A DNA stretch of 64,000 bases from JAVJSU01 sp040219275 (GTDB taxonomy: Bacteria > Chloroflexota > Anaerolineae > Aggregatilineales > Phototrophicaceae). The notes under the pieces are model-generated. The model was not told the origin of the DNA, ran no database searches, and worked only from the letters and a program-made list of their open reading frames with translations. The stretch's first letter is position 1, and every line of letters starts with the position of its first letter. Shown one piece after another: positions 1 through 9,492 of this stretch. The position numbers and the translations under genes were made by a program. The stretch covers positions 122,635 to 186,634 of the forward strand of contig JAVJSU010000003.1 of assembly GCA_040219275.1 (NCBI GenBank). The letters are read 5' to 3'.

Positions 1-516
1 GATGGCGTGGGCTATCGTACCCTTCCCGGCACAGATCATCCGATGGCGGCATATTTTGCACGTGGTACTGGACATGATGAATTCGCAGTTTATAGCGAAC
101 GTAGCGATGTTTGGCTGAAGAATATGGAACGTATTAAGAACAAGCTGGAATCTGCCCGTCAAGCCTTGCCACAACCGATTCTTGATTATGACGAGCGCAA
201 GAAAATCGGCATCATCACCTTCGGTACAAATCATCCTGCGATTACCGAAGCACGTGATCTTTTGAGCGAACGCGGAATCGAGACCAATTATCTGCGTGTA
301 CGTGCTCTTCCGATGGCAGATAGCATCACAGAGTTCATCAACAATCATGATCGTGTTTATGTCGTCGAAAACAACTTTGACGGACAACTCTATCAGATCA
401 TCAGCATGGAACACGCACAGGATATTACACATCTTACCTCGCTCGCACTTGGCGACGGTCTGCCGATGACGGCACGCTGGGTCGTCGATCAGATTACGAC
501 AAAGGAGGCGAAATAA
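1..516 (+). CDS. 2-oxoacid:ferredoxin oxidoreductase, alpha subunit (C-terminal part, cut by window edge)
   Basis: The reading frame is open from base 1, so the gene begins upstream of the window and only the last 171 codons are seen. The subunit pairs with the beta subunit that follows to oxidise a 2-oxoacid (2-oxoglutarate or pyruvate type) to an acyl-CoA with reduction of ferredoxin in the cytoplasm. The visible part looks like the C-terminal transketolase-like domain: a region ending in a KIGIITFGTNHPAI-type strand near residues 68-82 of the fragment, then a segment resembling the VVENN-containing domain II. The stop TAA overlaps the ATG of the beta gene by one base (TAATG), so the two are translationally coupled. 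Substrate cannot be told from this fragment. Confidence 0.85.
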   Translation, partial: DGVGYRTLPGTDHPMAAYFARGTGHDEFAVYSERSDVWLKNMERIKNKLESARQALPQPILDYDERKKIGIITFGTNHPAITEARDLLSERGIETNYLRVRALPMADSITEFINNHDRVYVVENNFDGQLYQIISMEHAQDITHLTSLALGDGLPMTARWVVDQITTKEAK

Positions 517-1556
517 TGCCACCGAGAACAAATTCACTGGGTTTATCCCGTAACGACTATAAGGGACGTGCAAGCACCCTTTGCCCCGGCTGTGGACACG
601 ACTCGATCTCTAATCAGATCATCAGCATGGCGTATGATATGGGCATCGAACAACACAAAATCCTCAAAATGAGCGGTATTGGTTGTTCAAGCAAGACACC
701 CGCCTATTTTCTCGGACGTTCGCACGGTTTCAACGCGCTTCATGGGCGTATGCCGTCTGTGGTCACGGGTGCATTAATGGCGAATCATACACTGAAAGCC
801 GTTGCCGTGAGTGGTGATGGTGATACAGGCAGTATCGGCATGGGACAGTTTAAGCATGTTATCCGCCGCAACGTACCATTTGTCTACATCATAGAGAATA
901 ATGGCGTGTATGGCTTAACCAAAGGGCAATTCTCCGCCACTGCTGATGAAGGACAATTCCTGAAATATTATGGCAAGAATGATATGCCGCCGATTGATCT
1001 TGCGATGGAAGCGATTATCGCCGGAGCGACTTTTGTGGCACGGAGCTTTAGTGGCGATGCCAAGCAGGTACAGACTTTGCTACAAGCGGCTATTCGCCAT
1101 GAAGGCATTGCTGTGCTAGACATCGTCAGCCCATGTGTGACCTTCAACAACAATGAAACCTCAACCAAGAGCTACCCCTATGGTAAAGAGCATGAAATTC
1201 CGCTTCATGAGATTCAACTGATTTCGCCGGATTATGTTGATCCGAAAGAAGAAATCACGGTTGATGAGTATGAGGAAGGCGAAATTATTCCGGTGGATAT
1301 GCACGACGGAACGATCATCCAATTAAAGAAGCTCGGACGTGACCACGATCCGCGTAGCCGGATTCAGGCGATCACAGTTCTAGAAGAAGCACAGCGCGAG
1401 CAACTCTTCCTGACGGGCTTGATCTACTATGAAGAGCCACGCCCGACGCTCGCACAGATGGAAAATCTGGTGGATGAGGCAATCGGCACACTTCCCGCAG
1501 AAAAATTGCGCCCCTCCAAGGATGCACTCGAAGGCGTGATGGCGAAATTCAAGTAA
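516..1556 (+). CDS. korB: 2-oxoacid:ferredoxin oxidoreductase, beta (TPP-binding) subunit
   Basis: This 346-residue protein is the thiamine-diphosphate subunit of a two-subunit KorAB/PorAB-type enzyme. Visible motifs are CPGCGH (residues 23-28), C57 and C208, which together look like the four cysteines that hold a [4Fe-4S] cluster in this family, and the TPP/Mg motif GDGDTGSIG (100-108) followed by NNGVYGLTKGQ. The ribosome binding site AAAGGAGG at 501-508 sits 7 bases before the ATG and lies inside the end of the alpha gene. The family acts in the cytoplasm with ferredoxin as acceptor. Whether the physiological substrate is 2-oxoglutarate or another 2-oxoacid is not decided by sequence alone, so the symbol is tentative. 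A strong hairpin terminator follows. Confidence 0.9.
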   Translation: MPPRTNSLGLSRNDYKGRASTLCPGCGHDSISNQIISMAYDMGIEQHKILKMSGIGCSSKTPAYFLGRSHGFNALHGRMPSVVTGALMANHTLKAVAVSGDGDTGSIGMGQFKHVIRRNVPFVYIIENNGVYGLTKGQFSATADEGQFLKYYGKNDMPPIDLAMEAIIAGATFVARSFSGDAKQVQTLLQAAIRHEGIAVLDIVSPCVTFNNNETSTKSYPYGKEHEIPLHEIQLISPDYVDPKEEITVDEYEEGEIIPVDMHDGTIIQLKKLGRDHDPRSRIQAITVLEEAQREQLFLTGLIYYEEPRPTLAQMENLVDEAIGTLPAEKLRPSKDALEGVMAKFK

Positions 1557-1581
1557 AGCAAAGTTGCGACTAAAGTATCTC

Positions 1582-1614
1582 AAAAGTGACCTGCTAAGGG
1601 GTCACTTTTTGTTT
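1582..1614 (+). terminator. Rho-independent terminator after korB
   Basis: A 10-bp stem, AAAAGTGACC (1582-1591) with GGTCACTTTT (1600-1609), encloses an 8-base loop and is followed by T residues. It separates korB from the convergent rluE gene. The A-rich 5' arm means it may also act on the minus strand. Confidence 0.8.
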
Positions 1615-1625
1615 TGGGATATGCG

Positions 1626-2207
1626 TTACTTTTCTCTAATGCTTTTCCAGAGTGCATCAATTTCCGCAGGAGATAATTCTAACCATTGCCCGGGCGTTAA
1701 CCCCTCTAGGGTGATCGTTCCTATTGCGGCGCGAACTAGGCGCAGGGTAGGGTGACCGACTGCCGCAGTCATCCGGCGGACTTGCCGATTGCGCCCTTCG
1801 GTTAGCGTCAGTTCAAGCCATGCGTCCGGCACATTTTTACGATAACGGATTGGCACGGGGCGTTCTGGAATATCTGGGGGATTTTCTAATAGACGCACCT
1901 GAGCAGGGCGGGTGCGATAATTCTTTATCGTTAGCCCGGTTCGCAATTTTTGCAATGCGCTTTCGTCGGGGATGCGTTCTACCTGCGCCCAATAAGTGCG
2001 AGGATGATGATATTGTGGTTCGGTGAGATGGTGATTTAACGTACCGTCATCGGTGAGTAGCAGTAAGCCTTCGCTATCCATATCAAGCCGACCTGCCGAG
2101 TAAATTCCCGGCAGGTCTATATAATCAGCGAGGGTGAGGCGGGCTTGCTCATCGGTGAATTTTGTCAGCACATTATAGGGCTTCCAGAAACGTATAACTC
2201 GTGTCAT
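1626..2207 (-). CDS. rluE: 23S rRNA pseudouridine synthase, RluE type
   Basis: A 193-residue RsuA/RluB/E/F-family pseudouridine synthase. The catalytic aspartate is D42 in GRLDMDSEGLLLLT (39-52), and the family end motif GRNRQVRRMTAAVGHPTLRL lies around residues 147-166. There is no N-terminal S4 domain, which together with the opening RFWKPYNVLTKFTDE matches RluE, the enzyme that modifies U2457 of E. coli 23S rRNA. The length is close to the family's usual 200 residues. The ATG follows the TAA of the upstream cystathionine beta-synthase gene with no gap (2208/2207), so the two genes are probably co-transcribed. The exact target uridine is inferred. Confidence 0.9.
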   Translation of the reverse strand: MTRVIRFWKPYNVLTKFTDEQARLTLADYIDLPGIYSAGRLDMDSEGLLLLTDDGTLNHHLTEPQYHHPRTYWAQVERIPDESALQKLRTGLTIKNYRTRPAQVRLLENPPDIPERPVPIRYRKNVPDAWLELTLTEGRNRQVRRMTAAVGHPTLRLVRAAIGTITLEGLTPGQWLELSPAEIDALWKSIREK

Positions 2208-3671
2208 TTATTGCCCGCGTGTAGATAGAAAGTCCAGTAAGTCAATTTGCGTCAGAATGCCCATCACATGGCGATCCTCGCTATTTGGCGCTTGCTCTGT
2301 GACCAGCGCGATTTTCTCGGTTGTAAAGACACTCATGACGGATTCAATCGGCGTTTCAGCGGAAAGTGTCGGTACGTTCGTTTCAATTACACCAGCGTCT
2401 TCTAATGCGATGTGCGCCGCCTCTCCTCCTTGTTGACGAAGCATGTAGCTCAGTAAATTGACTTCATTAACCACGCCTAGCAATTGCTCACGTTCGCCGA
2501 CAACCGGCAATTGCGAGACATCCATATCTTTGAGCTTGGCGATAGTTTCTGCGATCGTATCCGTACAATGTGCAACTACGATACCATGACGTGTCTTACG
2601 GTTAAGCACGGTAGCGACGGTATTTTCCATCCATGAGCTTTCAAGGAATTGATTTTCACGCATCCAATTGTCGTCGAAGATTTTGCTCAAATAACGTGAT
2701 CCGCTATCCGGCAATAGGACGACCACCATTTTGTCCGGTCCGAGATCACGTTCTGCGGCATAACGTAATGCTCCGGCAACTGCAAATCCACACGAGCCAC
2801 CGACAAACATGCCTTCCTCACGGACGACACGGCGGGTCATCAGGAAGGATTCTTTATCTGTGACCTGCACAACATCATCAATCACATCAAAATCATAGGT
2901 TGAGGGGATAAAGTCCTCGCCAACGCCCTCGACTTTGTAAGAATGGGCTTCTGTCATTTTGCCTGAATAAAAATAGTCATGCAAAATTGACCCGATAGGA
3001 TCAACCCCCACAATCTGAATTTTCGGGTTCATTTCTTTCAAGAAGCGCCCCACGCCGGAGATTGTTCCGCCGGTACCCATGCCCGCCACGAACACGTCAA
3101 TTTTGCCCGCAGTCTGTCGCCAGATTTCCGGTCCGGTGCTGTCGTAATGCGTTTGTGGATTGACGGGATTATGATACTGATTAGCGAGGATGCTATTCGG
3201 CGTTTCTTCGACGATCTTACGGGCGACACTGTAATAACTGCGTGGATCATCCGGTTCCACATTGGTTGGTGTGACCACCACGCGCGCACCATAAGCACGC
3301 AGGACGCGAATTTTCTCATCGGACATTTTATCCGGTAGCACACAGACGCACTTATAACCCTTAATCGCGGCGGCAATCGCCAATCCAACGCCGGTATTGC
3401 CAGAAGTTGACTCAACAACTGTACCGCCCGGTTTGAGCGTGCCGTTGCGTTCAGCATCTTCGATAATGGTGATTCCGATGCGGTCTTTAACCGAACTTCC
3501 GGGATTAAAGTATTCGACTTTGGCGATGACCTGCGCCCGTACGCCACGCGCTACCCGTCCCAAGCGGACTAATGGTGTGTTGCCCATCGTGCCGAGGATA
3601 TTGTCATGAATTTGCTCTTCAGTTTGCACATTGTCCACCATAGAAGAGTCTAAGTTTTCGTTAGAAACCAT
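2208..3671 (-). CDS. Cystathionine beta-synthase (PLP domain plus two CBS domains)
   Basis: A 487-residue fold-type II PLP enzyme. Residues 20-330 form the catalytic domain with the PLP lysine K62 in PGSSVKDRIG (57-66), the phosphate-binding loop region STSGNTG (88-94) and the GTGGT glycine loop further on. Residues about 350-485 carry a pair of CBS domains, usually a regulatory adenosyl-ligand module. Members condense serine with homocysteine to cystathionine or use O-acetylserine and sulfide; sequence does not settle which. The start chosen is the first ATG, with AAAGGG about 8 bases ahead; Met11 is an alternative. It is the promoter-proximal gene of a two-gene unit with rluE. Confidence 0.9.
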   Translation of the reverse strand: MVSNENLDSSMVDNVQTEEQIHDNILGTMGNTPLVRLGRVARGVRAQVIAKVEYFNPGSSVKDRIGITIIEDAERNGTLKPGGTVVESTSGNTGVGLAIAAAIKGYKCVCVLPDKMSDEKIRVLRAYGARVVVTPTNVEPDDPRSYYSVARKIVEETPNSILANQYHNPVNPQTHYDSTGPEIWRQTAGKIDVFVAGMGTGGTISGVGRFLKEMNPKIQIVGVDPIGSILHDYFYSGKMTEAHSYKVEGVGEDFIPSTYDFDVIDDVVQVTDKESFLMTRRVVREEGMFVGGSCGFAVAGALRYAAERDLGPDKMVVVLLPDSGSRYLSKIFDDNWMRENQFLESSWMENTVATVLNRKTRHGIVVAHCTDTIAETIAKLKDMDVSQLPVVGEREQLLGVVNEVNLLSYMLRQQGGEAAHIALEDAGVIETNVPTLSAETPIESVMSVFTTEKIALVTEQAPNSEDRHVMGILTQIDLLDFLSTRGQ

Positions 3672-3734
3672 TGAATAGCCCTTTACCTCATCATTGTTCT
3701 TGATACTTAACAGTGTAATGCCATAGCAGATTCT

Positions 3735-3763
3735 AGTCTAGCGGAACGTTTGGGGAGTGAACA
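3735..3763 (-). promoter_or_regulatory. Possible promoter for the cystathionine beta-synthase gene
   Basis: On the minus strand a TAGACT -10 candidate (3740-3735) lies about 65 bases before the start codon. Seventeen bases upstream is TGTTCA (3763-3758), a poor -35. The CGCTAGACT string recurs in front of other genes in this window, which is the main reason for the call. Confidence 0.4.
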
Positions 3764-3841
3764 ACTATCTGCTTGTTTGCATAATCTAGCGTGTCAGATA
3801 TGATTAAAACTGAATTATCCAACCAAACAAGAGGTGCACTA

Positions 3842-4831
3842 ATGAGCGATGATGTTACTCAAGCAGTTGCCGCCTACAATGCAGGAGACCACGCACAAGC
3901 AGGGCGCATATTGACACAAGTTGTTAAAGAGGATAAGACGAACGCGCAAGCATGGTATTATCTAGGGTTAGTTCAGGCTGATCCTGCAAAGCGTAGAACG
4001 TGTTTTGAACGTGTCCTGAAGTTAGAACCGGAGCATGAACTGGCGCAAGCAGAATTGGCAAAATTAGGAGTAGCCTCACGCCCTGAAAATGTCCGAGATA
4101 TACCAAAAGATAAGCCGCAACGAAAATCAGCATTTGATAGCAATGCTTTGTTTAGTAACGGTTTGTTAAGTGCCATTCCCGGCGCGCCCCCATCTGTAAG
4201 CATTGGAACTGTGACTTCCCACGCTCAAACAGCGATGCAACAGAGCATTCCTGTTTTTACTGGGCAGGCTGAACCACATACGACCAATACATGGTGGGAT
4301 TTATTCCTGAGCGTTAGTCTGGTGAGCTTTTTGATCGGCGTACTTAGTGTAATTGATCGCCTCGTACTTGTCCTTAAATTTGAACTGGGAATCGACCTGT
4401 TTAGCATTATTTTTCCGCCGATCCTTGCAATATTTATCGGCTTGGCGGGCGTGAGTGCTGGATGCTTCTTTTCACACTGGTACATAACCAGGCAGGAAGG
4501 TGGCACTGGCTCATTGCTCAGTCATAGCAGTGGTCTGGTCAGCGTGTGGGTTCCGGCAAGCATCATCCTCGCGATATTTGTTTTTCTGGTGAGTGTGCTC
4601 AATACATTGGATGTCTTCAATGGGGGAATTGTTTCACTTGAACGTGTCCTTGTTTTGGGCATTCCGCGTATGTCCGGTTTAACGCTCATATTTACGATTC
4701 TGGCGGGCGGTATAGCCGTTTATGCGATGTTCTTGATGAGCAAATTTCTGGTGACCATTCACGCGGTAAACAGTCGTGCGGGATGGATAGCGGCATTCAT
4801 CATGGTGTTTATTACGGCGCTGGTTTTCTAA
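3842..4831 (+). CDS. TPR protein with a C-terminal Yip1-like membrane domain
   Basis: Residues 1-75 hold about two tetratricopeptide repeats (AYNAGDHAQAGRILTQVVK, then AWYYLGLVQ). A polar linker of about 80 residues follows, then about five hydrophobic segments from residue 160 to the end, in an arrangement like the Yip1 family. The start at 3842 is preferred over an in-frame GTG at 3791 because AAGAGG stands 7 bases upstream and TPR homology begins directly after it. Proteins with this architecture are of unknown function. It is probably an inner-membrane protein with a cytoplasmic TPR head. It is transcribed alone and is convergent with the following aminotransferase. Confidence 0.75.
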   Translation: MSDDVTQAVAAYNAGDHAQAGRILTQVVKEDKTNAQAWYYLGLVQADPAKRRTCFERVLKLEPEHELAQAELAKLGVASRPENVRDIPKDKPQRKSAFDSNALFSNGLLSAIPGAPPSVSIGTVTSHAQTAMQQSIPVFTGQAEPHTTNTWWDLFLSVSLVSFLIGVLSVIDRLVLVLKFELGIDLFSIIFPPILAIFIGLAGVSAGCFFSHWYITRQEGGTGSLLSHSSGLVSVWVPASIILAIFVFLVSVLNTLDVFNGGIVSLERVLVLGIPRMSGLTLIFTILAGGIAVYAMFLMSKFLVTIHAVNSRAGWIAAFIMVFITALVF

Positions 4832-4843
4832 ATAGTCAAATAG

Positions 4844-4868
4844 GGGTACGGAGAAATTATCCGTACCC
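4844..4868. terminator. Hairpin between convergent genes
   Basis: A perfect 9-bp stem, GGGTACGGA (4844-4852) with TCCGTACCC (4860-4868), and a 7-base loop lie between two convergent genes. Neither side has a clear T tract, so terminator function is inferred from place and stem strength. Confidence 0.5.
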
Positions 4869-4882
4869 ACCTACTCATCACT

Positions 4883-6046
4883 TTATTGTTTCAACATTGC
4901 TAATTTTAGTGCGGCTTGCTTTAACGTCTCATCAGATTTGCAAAAGGCGAAACGCGCCTGCTTACGCACCATATGCTTATGAGCATCGCTATAAAAGAAA
5001 GTTGGCGGGATACAAGCCACGCCGATTTTTTCTGTGAGGTACTTGGCAAACGCGACATCATCACCCTCATAAACATCAGAAAAATCCGCCATCACAAAGT
5101 ACGTTCCCTGTGGCTTTTGTGCCTTTAATCCACCCGCGATCAACCCGTCCATCATCAAATCCCGCTTGACGACATAGGCTTGACGATACTGTTCGAAATA
5201 ACTCGCTGGCAGACTGAAAGCGTAAGCCACAGCTTCCTGCGCGGGGTGATTGGTGGCGAAGGCGATGAATTGATGCGCCATGCCCATTCCTTTTATTAAT
5301 TCCGGTGCGCCATATGCCCAACCGACCTTCCATCCGGTCATGCCGAAGGTTTTGCCTGCGCTCCCTATCGTGATGGTGCGCTCAAACATGCCCGGAAGAG
5401 TGGCGATGGGAATATGTTTGGCATCATCAAAGACGAGGTGTTCATATACTTCATCACTAATAACGGTTACATCATATTGAATGCACAATTCAGCAATCAT
5501 CTGCAATTCTTCGAGGCTAAATACGCGCCCTGTGGGGTTATGTGGCGTGTTGAGCATCAACATACGGGTCTTGTCGCTAAACGCCGCTTTTAGTTCGTCA
5601 GGGTCGAATGTCCATGTGGGTGGGTGTAAGGGAACGAAGACAGGTTTTGCGCCTGCCATGACCACATCCGGCACATAGCTATCGAAATAGGGTTCAATGA
5701 TAATCACTTCGTCACCGGGGTCAACCGTACCCATCACAGATGCAAATAAGCATTCGGTTGCGCCGGGGGTGACGATCACGCCACTATTGGGATCAACATT
5801 GAGGTCATAACGGGAAGCGTGTTCGCTGATGGCATGTCTCAGATTGGGCGTTCCGGGTCCGGGTGCATATTGATTATGGTCGCCGGATTGCAAAGCGCGA
5901 ACCGCCGCATCAATGATTTGTGACGGTCCGTCAAAATCAGGCTTTCCCTGACCGAGATTGACCGCATTATGCGTTTGGGCGAGGTTGTTAATTTCCGTGA
6001 AAATTGTGGTGCCAAATTGCGAAACACGTTTTGAGATTTCTGGCAT
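4883..6046 (-). CDS. Class I/II pyridoxal-phosphate aminotransferase
   Basis: A 387-residue fold-type I aminotransferase of the aspartate aminotransferase superfamily. The PLP lysine is K232 in SAGKTFGMTGWKVGW (229-243), D198 is in the SDEVYEHL motif that contacts the pyridine nitrogen, N170 is in NTPHNPTG, and a conserved arginine is present near the C-terminus (ARFAF). The N-terminal LGQGKPDFDGP is typical of the branch with kynurenine/glutamine transaminases and methionine aminotransferases. The amino donor and acceptor cannot be assigned. It is a single gene with GGGGA just before the ATG. Confidence 0.9.
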   Translation of the reverse strand: MPEISKRVSQFGTTIFTEINNLAQTHNAVNLGQGKPDFDGPSQIIDAAVRALQSGDHNQYAPGPGTPNLRHAISEHASRYDLNVDPNSGVIVTPGATECLFASVMGTVDPGDEVIIIEPYFDSYVPDVVMAGAKPVFVPLHPPTWTFDPDELKAAFSDKTRMLMLNTPHNPTGRVFSLEELQMIAELCIQYDVTVISDEVYEHLVFDDAKHIPIATLPGMFERTITIGSAGKTFGMTGWKVGWAYGAPELIKGMGMAHQFIAFATNHPAQEAVAYAFSLPASYFEQYRQAYVVKRDLMMDGLIAGGLKAQKPQGTYFVMADFSDVYEGDDVAFAKYLTEKIGVACIPPTFFYSDAHKHMVRKQARFAFCKSDETLKQAALKLAMLKQ

Positions 6047-6129
6047 GATTTCCCCGTTGATGAGATGAATTTTCGATTAATTACATGAATAAGGCTAATG
6101 GTAGCGCGTTTATCCGCTGACTGCGAACC

Positions 6130-6570
6130 TTATTTCATCGTGTCCCGCGCCGCAACTGCCAGACGATCTACCCGTTCATTTTCGGTGTGTCCCGCATGAC
6201 CTTTAACCCACGCCCATTTAATATTATGCAATTTGATAGCGTCATCTAAACGCCGCCATAAGTCCTGATTTTTGACGGGCTTACCCTTTGCGGTTTTCCA
6301 ACCATTTTTACGCCAACCATTGATCCAATCTGTGATGCCATTTTTCACATATTGGCTATCGGTGTAGAGAGTCACATTGCACGGTTGAGTCAGAGCTTCC
6401 AATCCGGAGATAGCGGCAGTCAGTTCCATCTGGTTATTGGTGGTGCTTCGTTCGCCCCCGCTCAATTCTTTTTGATGTTCACCGAACACTATGAGCACAC
6501 CCCATCCACCGGGACCGGGATTTCCCGAACACGCGCCATCTGTGTATATTATCACTTCAGGATTTGTCAT
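6130..6570 (-). CDS. rnhA: Ribonuclease HI
   Basis: A 146-residue enzyme that cleaves the RNA strand of RNA-DNA hybrids. The four acidic metal-binding residues are D11 (YTDGACSGNPGPGGWG), E49 (NQMELTAA), D71 (YTDSQYV) and D135 (NERVDRLA), with the catalytic-loop histidine H125 in KGHAGHTENE. The basic helix (INGWRKNGWKTAKGKPVKN, about 84-101) is present, as in E. coli RNase HI. The ATG at 6570 is preferred over a GTG two codons upstream because AGGAG lies five bases before it. It is a single gene. Confidence 0.95.
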   Translation of the reverse strand: MTNPEVIIYTDGACSGNPGPGGWGVLIVFGEHQKELSGGERSTTNNQMELTAAISGLEALTQPCNVTLYTDSQYVKNGITDWINGWRKNGWKTAKGKPVKNQDLWRRLDDAIKLHNIKWAWVKGHAGHTENERVDRLAVAARDTMK

Positions 6571-6651
6571 TTGCACTCCTAATTCTGATATTGCACTATT
6601 TTAATGGGCGTTTACGTGAAAGAAAATGCACGGAATTTTGGAATTACCCAC

Positions 6652-6687
6652 AAAAAAACGCCCGATACTGACTCAGTATCGGGCGTT
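6652..6687 (-). terminator. Rho-independent terminator after aconitase
   Basis: A perfect 14-bp stem (6657-6670 with 6674-6687, core CGCCCGATACTG) has a 3-base loop and runs on the minus strand into seven T (6658-6652). It lies 37 bases past the aconitase stop codon. Confidence 0.92.
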
Positions 6688-6723
6688 CAACTTTAGATTT
6701 CACTGCCTAGCATCTAACGCTCG

Positions 6724-9432
6724 TTAGAGCATTCCACGCAGAACGGTCTGTAAGATGCCACCGTTGCGATAGTAATCCACTTCAATCGGTGTGTCGATGC
6801 GGGTGATGACTTTGAATTCCTTCACGCCACCATCTTCAGCTGTCGCACGAACGGTCAGGTGTTGACCGGGCGTTATGTCATCGTCCAAGCCGATGATGTC
6901 GTATTCTTCATAGCCTGTTAAACCAAGTGATTGCCATGATTGTCCGTCCTGAAATTGTAATGGGAGGACACCCATCATCACTAGATTACTGCGGTGGATG
7001 CGTTCGTAGCTTGCGGCGATGACAGCTTTCACACCGAGCAATAACGTGCCCTTTGCCGCCCAGTCGCGGCTGGAACCCATGCCATAATCCTTGCCAGTGA
7101 GGATCACCAGCGGAATATCGTTCTCGATGTATTTCATGGATGCATCATAGATGGGCATTTCTTCGCCGGTGGGTAGATAATAGGTGACACCACCTTCACT
7201 ACCTTCAACGAGCAAATTACGCAAACGCACATTCGCGAATGTCCCGCGCATCATCACTTCATGATTACCGCGACGTGAACCGTAACTGTTGAACAGACGA
7301 CGCTCTACATTATGATCGGTCAGATATTCCCCCGCCGGGCTATCACTCTTGATGTTGCCAGCAGGTGAGATGTGATCTGTTGTGATCGAATCGCCACCGA
7401 GCAACAGCACACGGGCGTTTTTGATCGGCTGAATTGGATCAGAATTCGGGCTTAGATTCTGGAAGAAGGGCGGTTCTTGAATGTACGTGCTTTCCATATC
7501 CCATTCATATACCGCTTCGTCAGTGCTTGGAATTGCATTCCACATTTCGTTGCCATCATATACATTTCCGTACTGTTCTTTAAACATATCCGGGAACAGA
7601 CTGGATTGAATAGTGCTGATGATTTCTGCCTGTGTGGGCCAAATATCGCTCAGGTACACATCGTTACCGGATTGATCCTGCCCGATGGGTTCGGTGTTGA
7701 GGTCAATATCGACAGTACCCGCAAGGGCATATGCCACAACGAGTGGCGGGGATGCCAGATAATTTGCACGTACATCCGGGCTAATGCGCCCACCGAAGTT
7801 ACGATTACCGCTGAGTACCGCGCTGGCGACAAGATCACCTTCATGGATGGCTTCTGCGACGGGTTCAGGGATGGGACCGCTGTTGCCGATACAGGTGGTG
7901 CATCCATAACCGACCGTCTGGAAACCGAGTTGGTCAAGATAGGTGGTTAATCCGGCTTTGTCCAGATATTCTGTTACGACTTTAGAACCGGGCGCGAGGC
8001 TTGTTTTTACATAGGGCTTACGATTCAAGCCTTTTTCAACGGCTTTCTTCGCTAACAAGCCAGCGGCGACCATCACAGAGGGGTTGCTGGTATTGGTACA
8101 ACTGGTAATGGCGGCAATGACAACCGCACCATGCGTAATTTCTGCACTGTTACCGTTATTCTTCACCATTGCCTTGCTGTTAAGTTGCTCATTGTTCAGT
8201 TCAAAGCCACTTGGACCAACTGGAGCGGTCAGGGCAGTGTTGAAGGTTTTCTTCATATCACGGAGCAGAATACGATCCTGCGGGCGCAAAGGACCTGCCA
8301 TGCTCGGTTCAACGGTGCTCAGATCAAGCTCAAGCGTGTCATTAAATTCAGGATCGGGTGTTTGGTCTGTGCGGAACAAACCCTGTTCCACGCAGTAACG
8401 GCGCACCATTTCGATCAATTCGCCATCGCGTCCGGTACGTTCCATATAGCTGAGCGTTTCTTCATCAATCGGGAAGAAGCCCATCGTCGCGCCATATTCT
8501 GGTGCCATGTTAGCGATTGTGGCACGGTCAGGGAGTGCCATACTGCTTAAGCCAGAACCGTAGAATTCTACGAATTTACCAACAACGCCTTTCTTGCGGA
8601 GCATTTGCGTCACGACCAGCACAAGATCGGTGGCGGTAGCGCCTTCTGGCAGGTTACCTGTGACCTTGAAGCCAATCACTTCCGGCATGAGCATGTAAAT
8701 TGGCTGACCAAGCATGGCGGCTTCGGCTTCGATGCCACCGACACCCCACCCGAGTACACCCAGCCCATTAATCATTGTGGTGTGGCTATCTGTACCAACC
8801 AGCGTATCCGGTAGGGCAACTTTGCCGCCATCAGGGTCATCATAAAGCTGGACAGCTTTCGCCAGATATTCAAGATTGACCTGATGAACAATCCCTGTCG
8901 CCGGAGGAACAACTTTAAAGTTATCGAACGCTTTTTGTCCCCAGTGCAGGAATTCGTAGCGTTCTCGGTTACGTTCAAACTCAAACTGGGAGTTTAACAG
9001 TATCGCATCGTCGCGCCCGAAGACATCAACCTGTACGGAATGGTCGATTACGAGGTCAACAGGGCAGACGGGATTGATCTTCTGTGGATCGCCACCCAAT
9101 TGTTGCATTGCACTACGCAGTGCGGCAAGATCAACAACTGCGGGAACGCCCGTGAAATCCTGTAGAATGACGCGTGCAGGCTTGAACGGTATTTCTACCG
9201 GATTGTAATTGTTTGCATCCCAGCTTGCGAGATTGACAACATCCTCGTCGCTAACTTCACGTCCATCCAAATTTCGTAGCGCATTTTCCAACAAAATTTT
9301 GATGCTGAATGGCAACTTATTTACATTGCCAACGCCTTTTTCAATGAGTGCGTTTAAGCGATAGATGATCGCCTCACCACTCCCTGTATCAAACGTACCT
9401 CTAGCGCCGAAACTATCGGTTCTATTACTCAT
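6724..9432 (-). CDS. acnA: Aconitate hydratase A
   Basis: A 902-residue aconitase of the AcnA/IRP type that interconverts citrate and isocitrate in the TCA cycle. The three [4Fe-4S] cysteines are C445 (ITSCTNTSNPSVM) and C511/C514 (YGCTTCIGNSGP). Other family motifs are GTDSHTTMINGLGVLGWGVGGIEAE split over residues 213-237, the swivelling C-terminal domain with GDSITTDHISPAG, and GKDYGMGSSRDWAAKG. Length is normal. The ATG at 9432 is chosen over a GTG three codons upstream because that GTG is part of the ribosome binding site AAGGTGAGG. No other TCA genes adjoin it. A good promoter and a strong terminator frame it as a single-gene unit. Confidence 0.96.
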   Translation of the reverse strand: MSNRTDSFGARGTFDTGSGEAIIYRLNALIEKGVGNVNKLPFSIKILLENALRNLDGREVSDEDVVNLASWDANNYNPVEIPFKPARVILQDFTGVPAVVDLAALRSAMQQLGGDPQKINPVCPVDLVIDHSVQVDVFGRDDAILLNSQFEFERNRERYEFLHWGQKAFDNFKVVPPATGIVHQVNLEYLAKAVQLYDDPDGGKVALPDTLVGTDSHTTMINGLGVLGWGVGGIEAEAAMLGQPIYMLMPEVIGFKVTGNLPEGATATDLVLVVTQMLRKKGVVGKFVEFYGSGLSSMALPDRATIANMAPEYGATMGFFPIDEETLSYMERTGRDGELIEMVRRYCVEQGLFRTDQTPDPEFNDTLELDLSTVEPSMAGPLRPQDRILLRDMKKTFNTALTAPVGPSGFELNNEQLNSKAMVKNNGNSAEITHGAVVIAAITSCTNTSNPSVMVAAGLLAKKAVEKGLNRKPYVKTSLAPGSKVVTEYLDKAGLTTYLDQLGFQTVGYGCTTCIGNSGPIPEPVAEAIHEGDLVASAVLSGNRNFGGRISPDVRANYLASPPLVVAYALAGTVDIDLNTEPIGQDQSGNDVYLSDIWPTQAEIISTIQSSLFPDMFKEQYGNVYDGNEMWNAIPSTDEAVYEWDMESTYIQEPPFFQNLSPNSDPIQPIKNARVLLLGGDSITTDHISPAGNIKSDSPAGEYLTDHNVERRLFNSYGSRRGNHEVMMRGTFANVRLRNLLVEGSEGGVTYYLPTGEEMPIYDASMKYIENDIPLVILTGKDYGMGSSRDWAAKGTLLLGVKAVIAASYERIHRSNLVMMGVLPLQFQDGQSWQSLGLTGYEEYDIIGLDDDITPGQHLTVRATAEDGGVKEFKVITRIDTPIEVDYYRNGGILQTVLRGML

Positions 9433-9492
9433 AAGCCTCACCTTAAATCTTGTTTTGTGGTATTCGATAATTAATTTGTTGGTTAGATATTC

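Noticed and set aside
3038..3547. Long minus-strand frame of 169 codons inside the cystathionine beta-synthase gene
   Set aside because: It lies fully in another frame of a clear PLP enzyme gene and has no recognisable protein features.
7477..7950. 157-codon frame opposite to acnA
   Set aside because: Antisense to highly conserved aconitase codons; composition follows from the acnA sequence.
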